A DNA stretch of 64,000 nucleotides. It comes from Ahaetulla prasina (Eukaryota; Chordata; Lepidosauria; Squamata; Colubridae). The DNA lies in NCBI RefSeq assembly GCF_028640845.1, contig NC_080539.1:107596554-107660553 (forward strand). The letters are read 5' to 3'. Positions 1 to 10,075 of this stretch are shown piece by piece (position 1 is the stretch's first letter; each line of letters starts with the position of its first letter). Made by a program: the position numbers and the translations under genes. The notes beneath the pieces were generated by a model that saw only the letters and a list, made by a program, of their open reading frames with translations, was not told the DNA's origin and searched no databases.

Positions 1-172
1 ACAGAATCAGCATATTGCCCTCAACAATCTGGGTCCTCATTTTACTGACCTCGGAAGGATAGAAGGCTGAGTCAACCTGGAGCCTGGTGAGATTTGAACT
101 GCAAAATTGCAGGCAGCCGGCAGGCAGCAGAAGTAGCCTGCAGTACTGCACTCTAACCACCGTGCCAACACA
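1..172 (-). repeat. tRNA-derived SINE (type A), cut by window edge
   Basis: The complement of this stretch reads as a tRNA-like head followed by the body ending in the 'GATTCTGT' block also seen at 2061-2276, 23418-23646 and 42890-43130. The 3' tail lies outside the window. It belongs to a squamate tRNA-headed SINE family; only the shared layout is seen, and the family name is not asserted. Confidence 0.8.
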
Positions 173-328
173 ACTCATCTACAAACTGGTTTTAAAACTT
201 CAGGCTCCCAAATCGTGGGGGATGGGAGGTTCCATATGTCCTACAGGCCACTGAGCAATAAACTCATCTGAGAAGTTATTACATTGCACAGTATTTCTGA
301 CTCTCTATTTCTGGGGAGTATTTAGATA

Positions 329-640
329 TAACATAACATAACATAATAACAGGGTTGGAAGGGACCTTGGAGGTCTTCTAGTCCAACCCCCTGCCGAGGC
401 AGGAAACCCTACACCATTTCAGACAAATGGCTATCCAACCTTTTCTTAAAAAATTCCAGTGTTGGTGCATTTACAACTTCTGCAGGCAAGTTGTTCCACT
501 TATTGATTGTTCTAACTGTCAGGAAATTTCTCCTTAGTTCTAAGTTGCTTCTCTCCTTGATTAGTTTCCACCCATTGCTTCTTGTTCTACCCTCAGGTGC
601 TTTGGAGAATAGTTTGACTCCCTCCATACAAATATGGAAG
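329..640 (-). mobile_element. CR1 LINE 3' end with C-terminal ORF2 remnant
   Basis: The left edge is a short (ACATA)n-like tail followed by the hallmark CR1 terminal block 'GGTTGGAAGGGACCTTGGAG'. Read on the minus strand, 409-627 encodes 72 residues matching the end of CR1 ORF2, with the typical pattern R-x-N-F-x-T-V-R, W-N-x-L-P, E-V-V and a terminal F-x-x-R-L-D. The copy is 5'-truncated, so reverse transcriptase and endonuclease are absent and it cannot mobilise itself. Confidence 0.88.
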
Positions 641-2060
641 AAAGCAACATTTCTGACAAAAAGTCCATTAGATGTCTAGTTTTATATACTTTGCTATATA
701 TGGAATTTTGTAACGCTAGAATCAATGAAGATTCACCTGATTTTTTTTTTTTTTAGAAATACAGTGTAGAAGGAGTACATGCATTTTTAAAATCATTTAT
801 ATCTTCTCTTCACTTTTCATGCTACCCAAAGCATTTTTCCAATAACAGAGATAGTCTAACATGTAGTAGACATTCCAGAAATCCATTATTCATATTGAAG
901 ATGTTGTCCTTGTACTATATTCCCATTGTTAAATTTTCTTTTAAAATGAGGCAGAAGAAATAATTTTTAAATGTACGCTACGATTTGTTAAGGCCAAGAA
1001 TAAATCAAAAGAACTTAATATCTACCCATAACAAAATTTACTGGTATTTTTACTAACCTATTTACCTACAGATTGTCTTTTCCTAGTGCTACGTAATATA
1101 ATTTGGAGCAATGAGAAACAGTTACACACAGAACATTTCACTCAGGATTATTCCACATTTGTATTCACTGAATGGTCCCAATTTTCATTAGGTTCTGCTA
1201 TTTGGTAAATGGTATTTTAATGTGTTTAACAGTTTTTATTCATTGAAAAAAGCTGCAGTGCAATTTTTCCCCACTTCAGTGTAGCAATTTCTATTCCTCT
1301 GTGTCGTTCAGCAGACATTAAAGTACATAATGTTGGCAGTAATGGGATACCGGATCTTGGAGATACTTGAGAAATTCAAGTATCTAGACCAAATATTTAA
1401 TATGATTGCTAGCGTGGCAGAGACCGTTGACTTCTAAATGCAAACGAGATTAAGCAAGATGCAGCTTTTGAAGCAATAGCAATGCAGTTTACGGTCTGCT
1501 ATTACATTAACTGTTGTATCCTGAGATTAAAAAGAAAGGAAGGGAATCACCAGCACCGTATGATACTATTGGAAAACTTCTAGGTCACATTGTCTACATT
1601 TCACGCCACATTATTCCCTAGTTGAATTCACTGAGTGGTTTCAATTCCCCTTAAGTACTGAGACTAAACACAGGCTACAAAGCTGCTACTGACCTTTTAA
1701 ACTTTGGAAATGGACTTTTTGCAGCCTAAAATAGAAGTGGTAGGTGTAATGTATTTGAATTTCTGGAGGGAAATTTGGGCAGGAAAATACACGTTCCCGA
1801 TTGGCTGGTGGCCAAGCCAAAACACTATATAAAAAGAGATGTTTGCCAGTGGTTCTTTGCTGGGTCTCACAATAAATCAAAGAGCTGTTGTCACTAAGAT
1901 CGTCTCCTGCCTCTTCATTGCCCAGACTTAACAGTCGGAACTTCTCACTGCCTAATTGTCTCTGAGAGGTCCAAGCCAGAGAAAGTGTGACTTGGTCACA
2001 ACAGTAAAGCATTTTCTCTTTAAAAATGTATTGCATTTTGAATGTCTAACAATTGTTTAA
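641..2060. other. Intron sequence without recognised features
   Basis: AT-rich unique-looking sequence with a T run near 743-756. A 116-codon open frame on the minus strand (1686-2036) has no recognisable domain and is most likely chance. This lies in the presumed laminin-alpha intron downstream of the exon at 9870-10075. Confidence 0.6.
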
Positions 2061-2276
2061 GAGCTGTGGTGGCACAGTGGTTAGAATGCAGTATTGCAGG
2101 CTAATTCTGCCGACTGCCAGCAGTTTGATTCTCACTGGCTCAAGTTGACTCAGACTTCCATCCTTCGAAGGTCAGTATAACGAGAATCCAGATTGCTGGA
2201 AGCAACAAGCTGATTCTGTAAACTGCTTAGAGGGCTGTGAAACCCTATAAAGCGGTATATAAGTGTAAGTGCTATT
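2061..2276 (+). repeat. tRNA-derived SINE (type A), near full length
   Basis: It begins with a tRNA-like polymerase III head (GTGGTGGCACAGTGGTTAGA), continues through the type-A body, and ends with 'GCGGTATATAAGTGTAAGTG' followed by a TATT/TTTA-rich tail (2268-2310). It is the most complete sense-strand copy of type A in the window. Confidence 0.85.
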
Positions 2277-2403
2277 TATTTATTTATTTTTATTTATTTA
2301 TTTAATTTTGTCATAACAATATACACAAGCATCACACAAAACTATTATATAATATTATATAATATACAAACATATATATGAGGAGAAAAAAGGAAGTATA
2401 AGC

Positions 2404-2524
<121 letters not shown>

Positions 2525-2549
2525 TTCTGAGGTTTTCGCGGGTGTTTGT

Positions 2550-3453
2550 ATGTAGGTCTTTGGTTATTCGGGTTTTCTCCCGCGTAAAATTGGAAGTGTC
2601 TTGGCGATGTTTCGACGAAGTCTCATTTGTCATCTTCAGGCTTCAGCTTCATGCTTCTGGGAGCAATGTGTGATTGCAGCTGTTTCTTCCTTTTTAACTG
2701 CTAGTGGGGGTTTGAACTGATTGGGTGGGAGCTTGGCTGTGCTCTGATTGGATGGGGTTTTTTTGTGCTCTGATTGGCTGAGGGTGTGTCCTGTTTGGGT
2801 GGGGGCTTGGTTGTGCTCAGATTAATGTGAGTTGCAGGGGGATTTGAGCTGGTGAGTTGCATTGCTGTTGTTTGGCTTCGTGTTTGTGGTCATGCTACAT
2901 CTTCATAGTGGGTGTCTGTCTGCTGTATGTATGGATTGGAGGGGTTTGAAATGGCTAATGTTGCAGCTGCGGTCTGGCTTCTGGTCCTTGGTCGTGCTTC
3001 CTGATCAGTGTGGGTTTGGGTCTGCTTTTTGGGTGGATGTGTGGTGGTGACATCCTGTGTGGACCTCGTGAGTGTGGGTCTGGTGTCATTCCTCATGTTA
3101 GGGGCTCGTTTGTCAATAAGGGCGGGTTTCCAAATGGCTGGTAGGCGGGAGGTATCATCTCATTTGTTCATGCTGTGAGGGCGTTTTTCTATCTCGATGG
3201 CTTCTCTGATTATTCTGTTGTTAAAGTGTTCAGTTTTGGCGATAGTTCTGGTCTTTTTAAAGTCAATATCGTGTCCTGTGGCTTTAAGGTGTTGGACCAG
3301 GGAAGAAGTTGGTTCCTCTTTTTTGACTGAGTTCTTGTGTTCTTTAATGCGTGCACTTATTCTTCTGTTGGTTTGTCCGATGTATGTGGTGGGGCAGGCG
3401 GTGCATGGGATTTCATATACTCCTTGATTTTCTAACTCTAAGAATAAGTGCAC
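2550..3453 (-). mobile_element. Penelope-like element, 5'-truncated, left arm of palindrome
   Basis: Read on the minus strand this is the 3' part of a Penelope-like retroelement: GIY-YIG endonuclease sequence, then a degraded C-terminal reading region, then a 3' flank ending in 'CCCGAATAACCAAAGACC'-type sequence. The reverse-transcriptase part is missing. 2550-3364 is an inverted repeat of 3440-4247; 3365-3439 is the unpaired centre, where only this arm retains the GVY...YIG part of the nuclease. Confidence 0.82.
3160..3453 (-). pseudogene. GIY-YIG endonuclease domain of a Penelope-like element (left copy)
   Basis: The minus-strand frame contains GVYEIPC, a second cysteine three residues on, then TYIGQT, R-x-S-A-R-I-x-E-H and the downstream EAIEIEKRP block. 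This is the GIY-YIG order seen at the C-terminus of Penelope-like polyproteins, where the nuclease nicks target DNA for priming. After 'HSMNK' the frame meets TGA, but the next codons still read D-D-T-x-R-L-P-x-x-W-K-P, a pattern usual beyond this point in the family. The TGA is therefore probably a nonsense change shared by both arms. There is no reverse transcriptase and no start; the first residues come from the palindrome centre. Confidence 0.8.
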
Positions 3454-4247
3454 GCATTGAAGAACACAAGAACTCAGTCAAAATAGAGGAACCAACTTCT
3501 TCCCTGGTCCAACACCTTAAAGCCACAGGACACGATATTGACTTTAAAAAGACCAGAACTAAAACTGAACACTTTAACAACAGAATAATCAGAGAAGCCA
3601 TCGAGATAGAAAAACGCCCACACAGCATGAACAAATGAGATGATACCTCCCGCCTACCAGCCATTTGGAAACCCGCCCTTATTGACAAACGAGTCCCTAA
3701 CACGAGGAATGACACCAGACCCACACTCACGAGGTCCACACAGGATGTCACCACCACACATCGATCCAGAAAGAAGACCCAAACCCACACTGATCAGGAA
3801 GCACGACCAAGGACCAGAAGCCAGACCGCAGCTGCAACATTAGCCATTTCAAACCTCTCCAATCCATACATGTAGCAGACTGACACCCACTATGAAGATG
3901 TAGCACGATCACGAACACGAAGCCAAACAACAGCAATGCAACTCACCAGCTCAAATCCCCCTGCAACTCACATTAATCTGAGCACAACCAAGCCCCCACC
4001 CAAACAGGACACACCCTCAGCCAATCAGAGCACAAAAAAACCCCATCCAATCAGAGCACAGCCAAGCTCCCACCCAATCAGTTCAAACCCCCACTAGCAG
4101 TTAAAAAGGAAGAAACAGCTGCAATCACACATTGCTCCCAGAAGCACGAAGCTGAAGCCTGAAGATGACAAATGAGACTTCGTCGAAACGTCGGCAAGAC
4201 ACTTCCAATTTTACGCGGGAGAAAACCCGAATAACCAAAGACCTACA
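3440..4247 (+). mobile_element. Penelope-like element, 5'-truncated, right arm of palindrome
   Basis: This is the inverted copy of 2550-3364. It starts inside the nuclease coding region at R-I-S-A-R-I and runs through the same 3' flank to 'CCTACAT', followed by a TA tract. Differences from the left arm include a 6-bp deletion in the nuclease (the left arm keeps two extra codons before KTEHF) and scattered substitutions, by eye a few percent. The two copies therefore diverge from a common centre with their 3' ends outward. Confidence 0.82.
3441..3638 (+). pseudogene. GIY-YIG endonuclease C-terminal remnant (right copy)
   Basis: The plus frame reads R-I-S-A-R-I-E-E-H-K-N-S and continues to HSMNK, ending at the same TGA as the left copy (3636-3638). 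The GVY and YIG strands are missing, because this copy is truncated about 75 bp further in than its partner. It lacks two codons present in the left copy. It cannot encode a working nuclease. Confidence 0.75.
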
Positions 4248-4754
4248 TATATATATATATATATATATATATGAAAAAAAACAATAGGACAGGAACGGTA
4301 GGCACATTTGTGCTCTTATGCACGCCCCTTAAAGTCCTCTTAGGAATGGAGTGAGGTCAACAGTAGATAGTTTTTGGTTAAACCTTTTGGGGTTATGAGA
4401 AGAGACCACAGAGTCAAGTAATGCATTCCAAGCACAGATAACTCTGTTACAGAAGTCATATTTTCGGCAATCCAAATTGGAGCAGTTGACATTAAGTTTA
4501 AATCTATTGGTACCTATTGTATTATTTCAGTTGAAGCTGAAGTAGTCTTTAACAGGAAGGACATTACAATAGATGATTCTATGAGTTAAACCCAGGTCCT
4601 GTCGAAGGTGACCGAGTTCCAAGTTTTCTAAACCTAGGATTTCAAGTCCGTGGGATAAGGTATTTTGTTGGTTATGGAGGAGTGGAGAACTCTTCTTGTA
4701 AAATATTTCTGGACACTTCAATTTTACGGGAGAAAACCCGAATAACTAAAGACC

Positions 4755-4785
<31 letters not shown>

Positions 4786-5224
4786 AAAAACAATAGGACA
4801 GGAACGGTAGGCACATTTGTGCTCTTATGCATGCCCCTTAAAGTCCTCTTAGGAATGGAGTGAGGTCAACAGTAGATAGTTTTTGGTTAAACCTTTTGGG
4901 GTTATGAGAAGAGACCACAGAGTCAAGTAATGCATTCCAAGCACAGATAACTCTGTTACAGAAGTCATATTTTCGGCAATCCAAATTGGAGCAGTTGACA
5001 TTAAGTTTAAATCTATTGGTACCTATTGTATTATTTCAGTTGAAGCTGAAGTAGTCTTTAACAGGAAGGACATTACAATAGATGATTCTATGAGTTAAAC
5101 CCAGGTCCTGTCGAAGGTGACCGAGTTCCAAGTTTTCTAAACCTAGGATTTCAAGTCCGGTGGGATAAGGTATTTTGTTGGTTATGGAGGAGTGGAGAAC
5201 TCTTCTTGTAAAATATTTCTGGAC
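4198..5224. repeat. Tandem duplication (~510 bp unit) across a Penelope/CR1 junction
   Basis: Unit 1 (about 4198-4710) and unit 2 (about 4711-5224) each start with 'ACACTTC(C)AATTTTACG', pass through the end of the Penelope arm and a TA tract (4248-4272; 4757-4781), and then carry the same CR1-type 3' end on the minus strand. The junction falls where the CR1 sequence 'ACACTTTCAATT' resembles the Penelope sequence 'ACACTTCCAATT'. Unequal exchange or slippage at this short homology explains the structure. Confidence 0.85.
4273..4710 (-). mobile_element. CR1-type LINE 3' end, duplicated partial copy
   Basis: It is nearly identical to 4782-5224. It holds the 3' UTR and the last coding segment; the minus frame at 4527-4721 includes L-G-L-E-N-L-E-L-G-H-L-R. 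It ends abruptly at the duplication junction, so it is not an independent insertion. Confidence 0.8.
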
Positions 5225-6274
5225 ACTTTCAATTGTATTGATGTCAGAAATGTGGTATGGGTTCCAGACAGGCGAGCTGTAATCAAGAATTGGCCTAGCA
5301 AATGTTTGATATGCTCTGGTCAGTAGTGTGGTGTTTTTGGAAAAGAAGCTACGTAAGATTAGCTTAAAAACTCTTAGAGCCCTTTTTTGCTATGTAGTTA
5401 CAGTGGGCTTTGGCACTTAGATCATTAGATATGAAAACTCCAAGATCTTTGACAGGGTGGGGGTCATCTGTAAGGTAATGTCCATCAAGCATGTACTTAG
5501 TGTTTGGGTTCTTTTTTCCAATATGTAAGACTGAGCATTTGCTGGTTGAGATTTATAGTTGCCAAATTTTAGACCAAGCGGTTAGATGATCAAGGTCTTT
5601 TTGAATGGTAGATGTATTGTCAGTGGTGTTACACAGTTTGACATCGTCAGCAAAGAGAACACAGTTACTTGAGATATGGTCACAAAGATCATTTATGTAT
5701 GGTATAAAGAGAGTTGGTTCAAGAACGCTACCTTGAGGAACGCCACTCTTGACAGGAACAGGATTTGATACAGCATTACCAATTTTAACCACTTGTTGTC
5801 TGTTAGACAGAAAAGCAGATATCCAATTGTGAAGGGGTCCTGAAATGCCATAGGATTTTAGTTTTAGGAGGAGTTTATCATGTACTACTGAGTCAAAAGC
5901 TTTGCAGAAGTCTATGTAGATTGCATCTATTGTTTTGCCTAGATCAAGATTTGTAGTCCATATGTTTTTACAATGGAGAAGTTGTAAGTTGCATGATAAT
6001 TTTTTTCTGAAACCAAATTATTTATTAGAGAGTAGGTTGTGTATTTCTAAGTGGAAGGTAATGGATTGGCTGATGATAGATTCCATTACTTTGCAGGCGA
6101 CGCAGCATAGGGAGATTGGTCTGTAATTTTCAACTAAGCTGGGGTCTCCTTTTTTGAAGATTGGAATGACTGTGGCTAGTGACCAAAGATTGGGAAGGGA
6201 ACTGGTCGTGAAAGCTTTATCAAAGATTATACTTAGGGGTTCTGCTATTTCAGATGCTATTGCTAAGTGCTAAT
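4782..6274 (-). mobile_element. CR1/jockey-superfamily LINE with reverse-transcriptase motifs, degraded
   Basis: Read on the minus strand from about 6274 to 4782, the copy contains reverse-transcriptase motif A (Y-I-D-F-C-K-A-F-D, near 5900-5925), then S-G-V-P-Q-G-S-V-L (about 5724-5748), then motif C F-A-D-D (5643-5654), with Y-I-N-D-L between. The C-terminal part and 3' UTR follow, ending at a TA tract. The single-frame open stretch is only 79 codons (5553-5792), so frameshifts and stops have broken the ORF; the endonuclease half is absent. F-A-D-D and Y-I-N-D-L fit CR1/L3-like LINEs. It is a dead 5'-truncated copy. Confidence 0.82.
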
Positions 6275-6306
6275 TATGAATATATATTTCAATGCATTTT
6301 AATATG

Positions 6307-6760
6307 CTTGGTGGGCATGGCTTGGTGGTCATATGACGGGGGGCATGGCTTGGTGGTCATGTGACCAGGAAAACCAACTATCACACTTTACACAACCCCC
6401 CCCCCACAAAAGCTACACAACTGACTCACACACAATGCAAAAGCAGCTGGACTTCACACAAAATGACCCCTGCAACAAGCAGGAACTCCACAGAGTCACA
6501 GAGAGCTCAAAAACAGACTATCACACTTTACACAAAAAATACGGGTTTGGGCAATAGGTAATAAAAAAATGCTTTAAAAAGTAAAACAAAAGTTCCGACG
6601 ATCGCAAGGCAAAGCTGATTGCCACAGCTGATTGTCAGAACATTTTTTTTTACTTTTTTAAAGTATTTTTTTACTACCTATTGCCCAAACCGGTAGTAAA
6701 AAAATGCTTTAAAAAGTTTAAAAAAAAGTTCTGAGAATCAGCTGTGCTCATAATGTGTAT
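6307..6760. repeat. Unclassified repeat with three related AT-rich arms
   Basis: Segments 6546-6595 and 6638-6689 are inverted copies of one another (TTGGGCAATAGG / CCTATTGCCCAA with A/T-rich interiors), and a third arm in the first orientation follows at about 6690-6735. Upstream, 'ACTATCACACTTTACACAA' occurs twice (6378-6396 and 6515-6533), separated by a C11 run and CA-rich sequence. No terminal repeat or duplication was found, so the class is unknown; non-autonomous DNA transposon fragments are likely. Confidence 0.5.
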
Positions 6761-7432
6761 TGTAGAAAAATTATGGTGTTAATGGCAAAGGTCTAGGTAC
6801 AATTTTTTTCAAACTTCCTAGATCACAAAAACTAATACAAGAATACCTGGAACTACTGCTGCCTGCTTCACATACACATAATATGATGATTCTTCATGAG
6901 CACAAACACTTCCTGGGGGTGGGGAGGTCTCTGAATCGAATGACAAGTTTTGCCCTTTCCAATGAACTATAGAAAAATGGCTGTAAATTGGTTGCATTCA
7001 AATGGTTTTGTGGGATGGTGATTGGTTCCCTCTTAGTTTCTCATGGAATTCTACCAAGTTCTGGAACCTTGGATTTGGAGGCACACTGTTTGAAAACTCT
7101 TGATCTAGTGCATGGATCCTATCTGTGTCAGAATGTTAATTAAAAAAATGGGACCTCAGAATGGAAGTACCCCCCCCACTCCAATCTTATTCAACTTTTC
7201 CCCATTTTGAACATCAGTATATGACGACAGAATAGAATGGACACATGTAACTTATTTACAATATAGGTGATTGTTCTGGATACATGTAGAATAGCAGTTT
7301 TGTATCTGTGTGGATGACTTTCTTCCTACAAGTGAAGAAAACGTGATCTCAGAATGGAAAGAAAAAGAAAAAGTTGACAGCAACTAAATGAAACTGGCTT
7401 AAGGAGAGTTGCATTGTTACAGAAAAATCGCA
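6761..7432. other. Intron sequence without recognised features
   Basis: Unique-looking sequence with a C8 run near 7170. Nothing further is supported. Confidence 0.6.
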
Positions 7433-7440
7433 TTCTAGTC

Positions 7441-7565
7441 CAGGGGTTTCCAACCTTGACAACTTTAAAACTTGTGGACTTCAACTCCCAGAGTTCCAAG
7501 GTGGCTGAGGAACTCTGGGAGTTGAACTCCACAAGTCTTAAAGTTGCCAAGGTTGGAGACCCCTT
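7441..7565. mobile_element. Short palindromic hAT-type MITE
   Basis: The element is little more than two long inverted repeats beginning CAGGGGTTTCCAACC and ending GGTTGGAGACCCC. Flanks are TTCTAGTC (7433-7440) and TTCTAGTG (7566-7573), an 8-bp target duplication with one mismatch, as expected for hAT. It encodes nothing. A relative lies at 55707-55807. Confidence 0.88.
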
Positions 7566-7573
7566 TTCTAGTG

Positions 7574-8937
7574 GATGTATCTGGGCTCACTAAGCCTTAG
7601 CTACAGAAACCCTGAAGAGGACTACTCTTAAAGGGGAAAGTTGGTGTCATCAAACAAAGCCCACTACAGACACTATCAATTGTTCTCTCCTAGACAACGC
7701 CGGATACCTTCTCTTATATTCCAGAGGTCTTCAAGCAATTGTACTGCCTTGACAATCCCTTGGAGGAAATATGTCTGATGCCATGTTTAACCTTGGGTAC
7801 ATTAAATAGACTTTTAGTTATTTACAGAATAAAAAAGGTAACACGGGCATAAAATTAGATTACTTTTAGAGGAGGCTTTTGAAAAATAAGAAAGAGGTAA
7901 AACAGTATATGTGTGGAGGAAGCCAATTCCGTGCATAAAAGAAGAAAAACAAGGAACAGAAGCAGGGGTTGCTGCGGGATCAAAGATCTCGACATGAGTG
8001 AAGGTAGAAGAGATGTAGTAGAGAAGGCTCAAGTGGAACACACAAAGAAATAAGAGAAGCAATGAGAGGTTAAGGCAAAGCTGTGAAGAAACTTACGAGC
8101 TGAGTGGTTTGTATTTATATTGAAGTGATAGGTCATCAGAACAACCTGTTACAGTTTTAAAGGTTTTCTCAATTTCTTTCAATCCAGTTTGTTAGTTTTG
8201 CACTTTATTTTTTTGCAAAACTAGTCTATTAATACAAAAATTGCAAATGAAAGTGCATGCAAAATTTATGAAGTTAAAAAAAAAAACCCAGGTAACTAAA
8301 TATGCATAAGAAAAACCCACACAAAATATATTCATTTTTAGACATTATACTATTGTTTTATCTCAGGTATGTATTTATTTTCTGCTCTTGCTACTTTCAA
8401 TTGTTTTAATAGCTAAAAATCATTCAATGAGATGGCAGCTGTATAACTGAATAAAATTACAAATGCTTTCAGAAAAGCATTTTAAAAAAAAAAAAATTGG
8501 CTGATGCTTAAACTGATGTAAACTTACGTGGTGTTCATTTATATTACAATGAAATCAGCAGCCCTTAATTTTGAGTAAACCTGTCTATAATTATACAAAG
8601 AAATCATTATTTCTATGCTGTTTTTTTTCTTAATGTGCCAGTTGTTAATAATGTATGTTGGCTCTATATCCAGCATGCTTAATTGAATCATTGAGAAAAT
8701 TAGTGTACTGTAGAAGCACCAAAAAGAGCTCAGTTGATTCTATCAATAAATTTATAGGGTGCTAAAGTTAACCCCAAGCAGGCCCAATCATTCATAGAGT
8801 TAAACTAATTCAATTACCTTGTGGAGAGATCTAAATACAGTAAATTGACTTGTTTTGCATCCCTTGATCCCACCCCCTCAAATCCCCAGCATTTGGGAAA
8901 GTATGGTTGCCATGAATCCTGAAAGCATAGTCCATAC
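7574..8937. other. Intron sequence without recognised features
   Basis: AT-rich sequence with short A runs. The minus-strand open frame at 7814-8062 shows no recognisable domain or splice structure. Nothing else is supported. Confidence 0.6.
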
Positions 8938-8945
8938 CTCTGACT

Positions 8946-9254
8946 CAGAGGTGGGTTTCAGCAGGTTCTGACCAGTTCTGGAGAACTGGTAGTGGAAATT
9001 TTGAGTAGTTCAGAGAACCGGTAGTAAAAATTCTGACTGGCCCCGCCCCCATCCATTCTCCACCTCCTAAGTCCCAGCTGATTGGGAGGAAATGGGGATT
9101 TTGCAGTACCCTTCCCCTGGAGTGGGGTGGGAATTTGAGATTATACAGTATCCTTCCCCTGCCACACCCACCAAGCCACATCCACCAAGCCATAGCACGC
9201 CTACCAAGCCACACTCACAGAACCGATAGTAAAAAAATTTGAAACCCACCACTG
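8946..9254 (+). mobile_element. hAT-type MITE, 'ACCGGTAG' family, complete
   Basis: Termini are CAGAGGTGGGTTTCAGCAGG and AAACCCACCACTG. The 8-bp flanks CTCTGACT at 8938-8945 and 9255-9262 match exactly. Internal 'AGAACCGGTAGT' and 'CCACACCCACCAAGCC' blocks recur in the copies at 11054, 15114, 19039, 23828, 42336 and 56519. Non-coding. Confidence 0.92.
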
Positions 9255-9262
9255 CTCTGACT

Positions 9263-9869
9263 GCAGTTGCCAAGCAATGCCTTCTTGCTCCTACACAGCC
9301 AAATGGGGAAGAAGCTAGTACCACGAATCCTTACCAGCTCTCACATAGTTTAAGAGTTCAAGGATGTCACCTCCTGAAGCAAGGTGAGTGGGTGTTCTTG
9401 GTACCTCAAATGGTAATCCTTAACGAATGTGATTATGTACTGCCAAACCACTGATTATGTGATCTCACTTGCTTAGTGGATGATTGGATTAAGCATTTTA
9501 TGAGAATAGAGTTACTGTGTATTATTTACTCTATTTATGTCATTTAATTATGAATCTGAATACTAATCAATAGATTCCTATGCTGCATGATAAACAGCGT
9601 ATTGTTTATTTTTTTCTGGTTATCTGTTGAGTCATTATTAGTCTAGTTCATCCCTTATCTCTAGATTAGGAATGTTAGTTGGAAATGACTTTTTTAAACA
9701 TTTGGGAAATATTATTTGTCCACAGGCTAACAAAGTGAGCGATTTTGATCCATGATATAAAATTATCTGAGATAATTAAAGGCAACGAAGAGAGAAAATA
9801 GTCTACTTCTGGTCAGCCCTGAATGACAGAATTTCACCAAAGAGAACAAAATGCTTTTTCAACAATTAC
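9263..9869. other. Laminin-alpha intron, part next to the exon donor
   Basis: Unique-looking sequence just downstream (minus sense) of the exon at 9870-10075. The donor site is at 9868-9869. No further exon is recognised between here and position 1. Confidence 0.6.
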
Positions 9870-10075
9870 CTGTAGATGGCATTCATCCCATTGCTGTATG
9901 TGGCTCTTATAAGGAGTTTTTTTATATTCGCCAAAACAGTCATAAATTCCCTTTTGCTGACTGGAACGCCGTGCAGCATGAATAAGTTGTGCTTCAGTAA
10001 GACTTCTTCTGTGTGCTCTTCAAATGGGTTCAAGTGAATCCCTTCCTGCGATGTGCTTATTCTCAACCCACTTCC
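9870..10075 (-). CDS. LAMA2: Laminin alpha-chain exon, second half of an L4 (domain IV) module; probably LAMA2
   Basis: A 206-bp internal exon of a basement-membrane laminin alpha chain (secreted; short-arm globular L4 module between LE repeats). On the minus strand the acceptor TTTTATAATTAG precedes GGAAGTGGG, and the donor is TACAG|GTAATT. The frame gives 68 codons plus AG, opening G-S-G-L-R-I-S-T-S and ending with the L4 signature V-S-x-R-E-F-M-T-V-L-A-N-I, L-I-R-A-T-Y, A-I-Y-R. It enters in phase 0 and exits in phase 2, and joins the exon at 11817-11918 in frame (IIE|GSG). The laminin L4 call is firm from the motifs; LAMA2 rather than LAMA1 is judged from recalled resemblance of the A-I-(F/Y)-R end and from the very large introns, so the symbol is tentative. 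No stops or frameshifts. Confidence 0.8.

Noticed and set aside
2061..2130. tRNA-like heads here and at other SINEs considered as tRNA genes
   Set aside because: Each continues into a SINE body and tail and is repeated several times; no cloverleaf gene is supported.
3197..3427. Plus-strand frames over the Penelope arms (also 2862-3050, 3748-3936)
   Set aside because: They are antisense to the GIY-YIG reading direction and simply mirror each other because the arms are palindromic.
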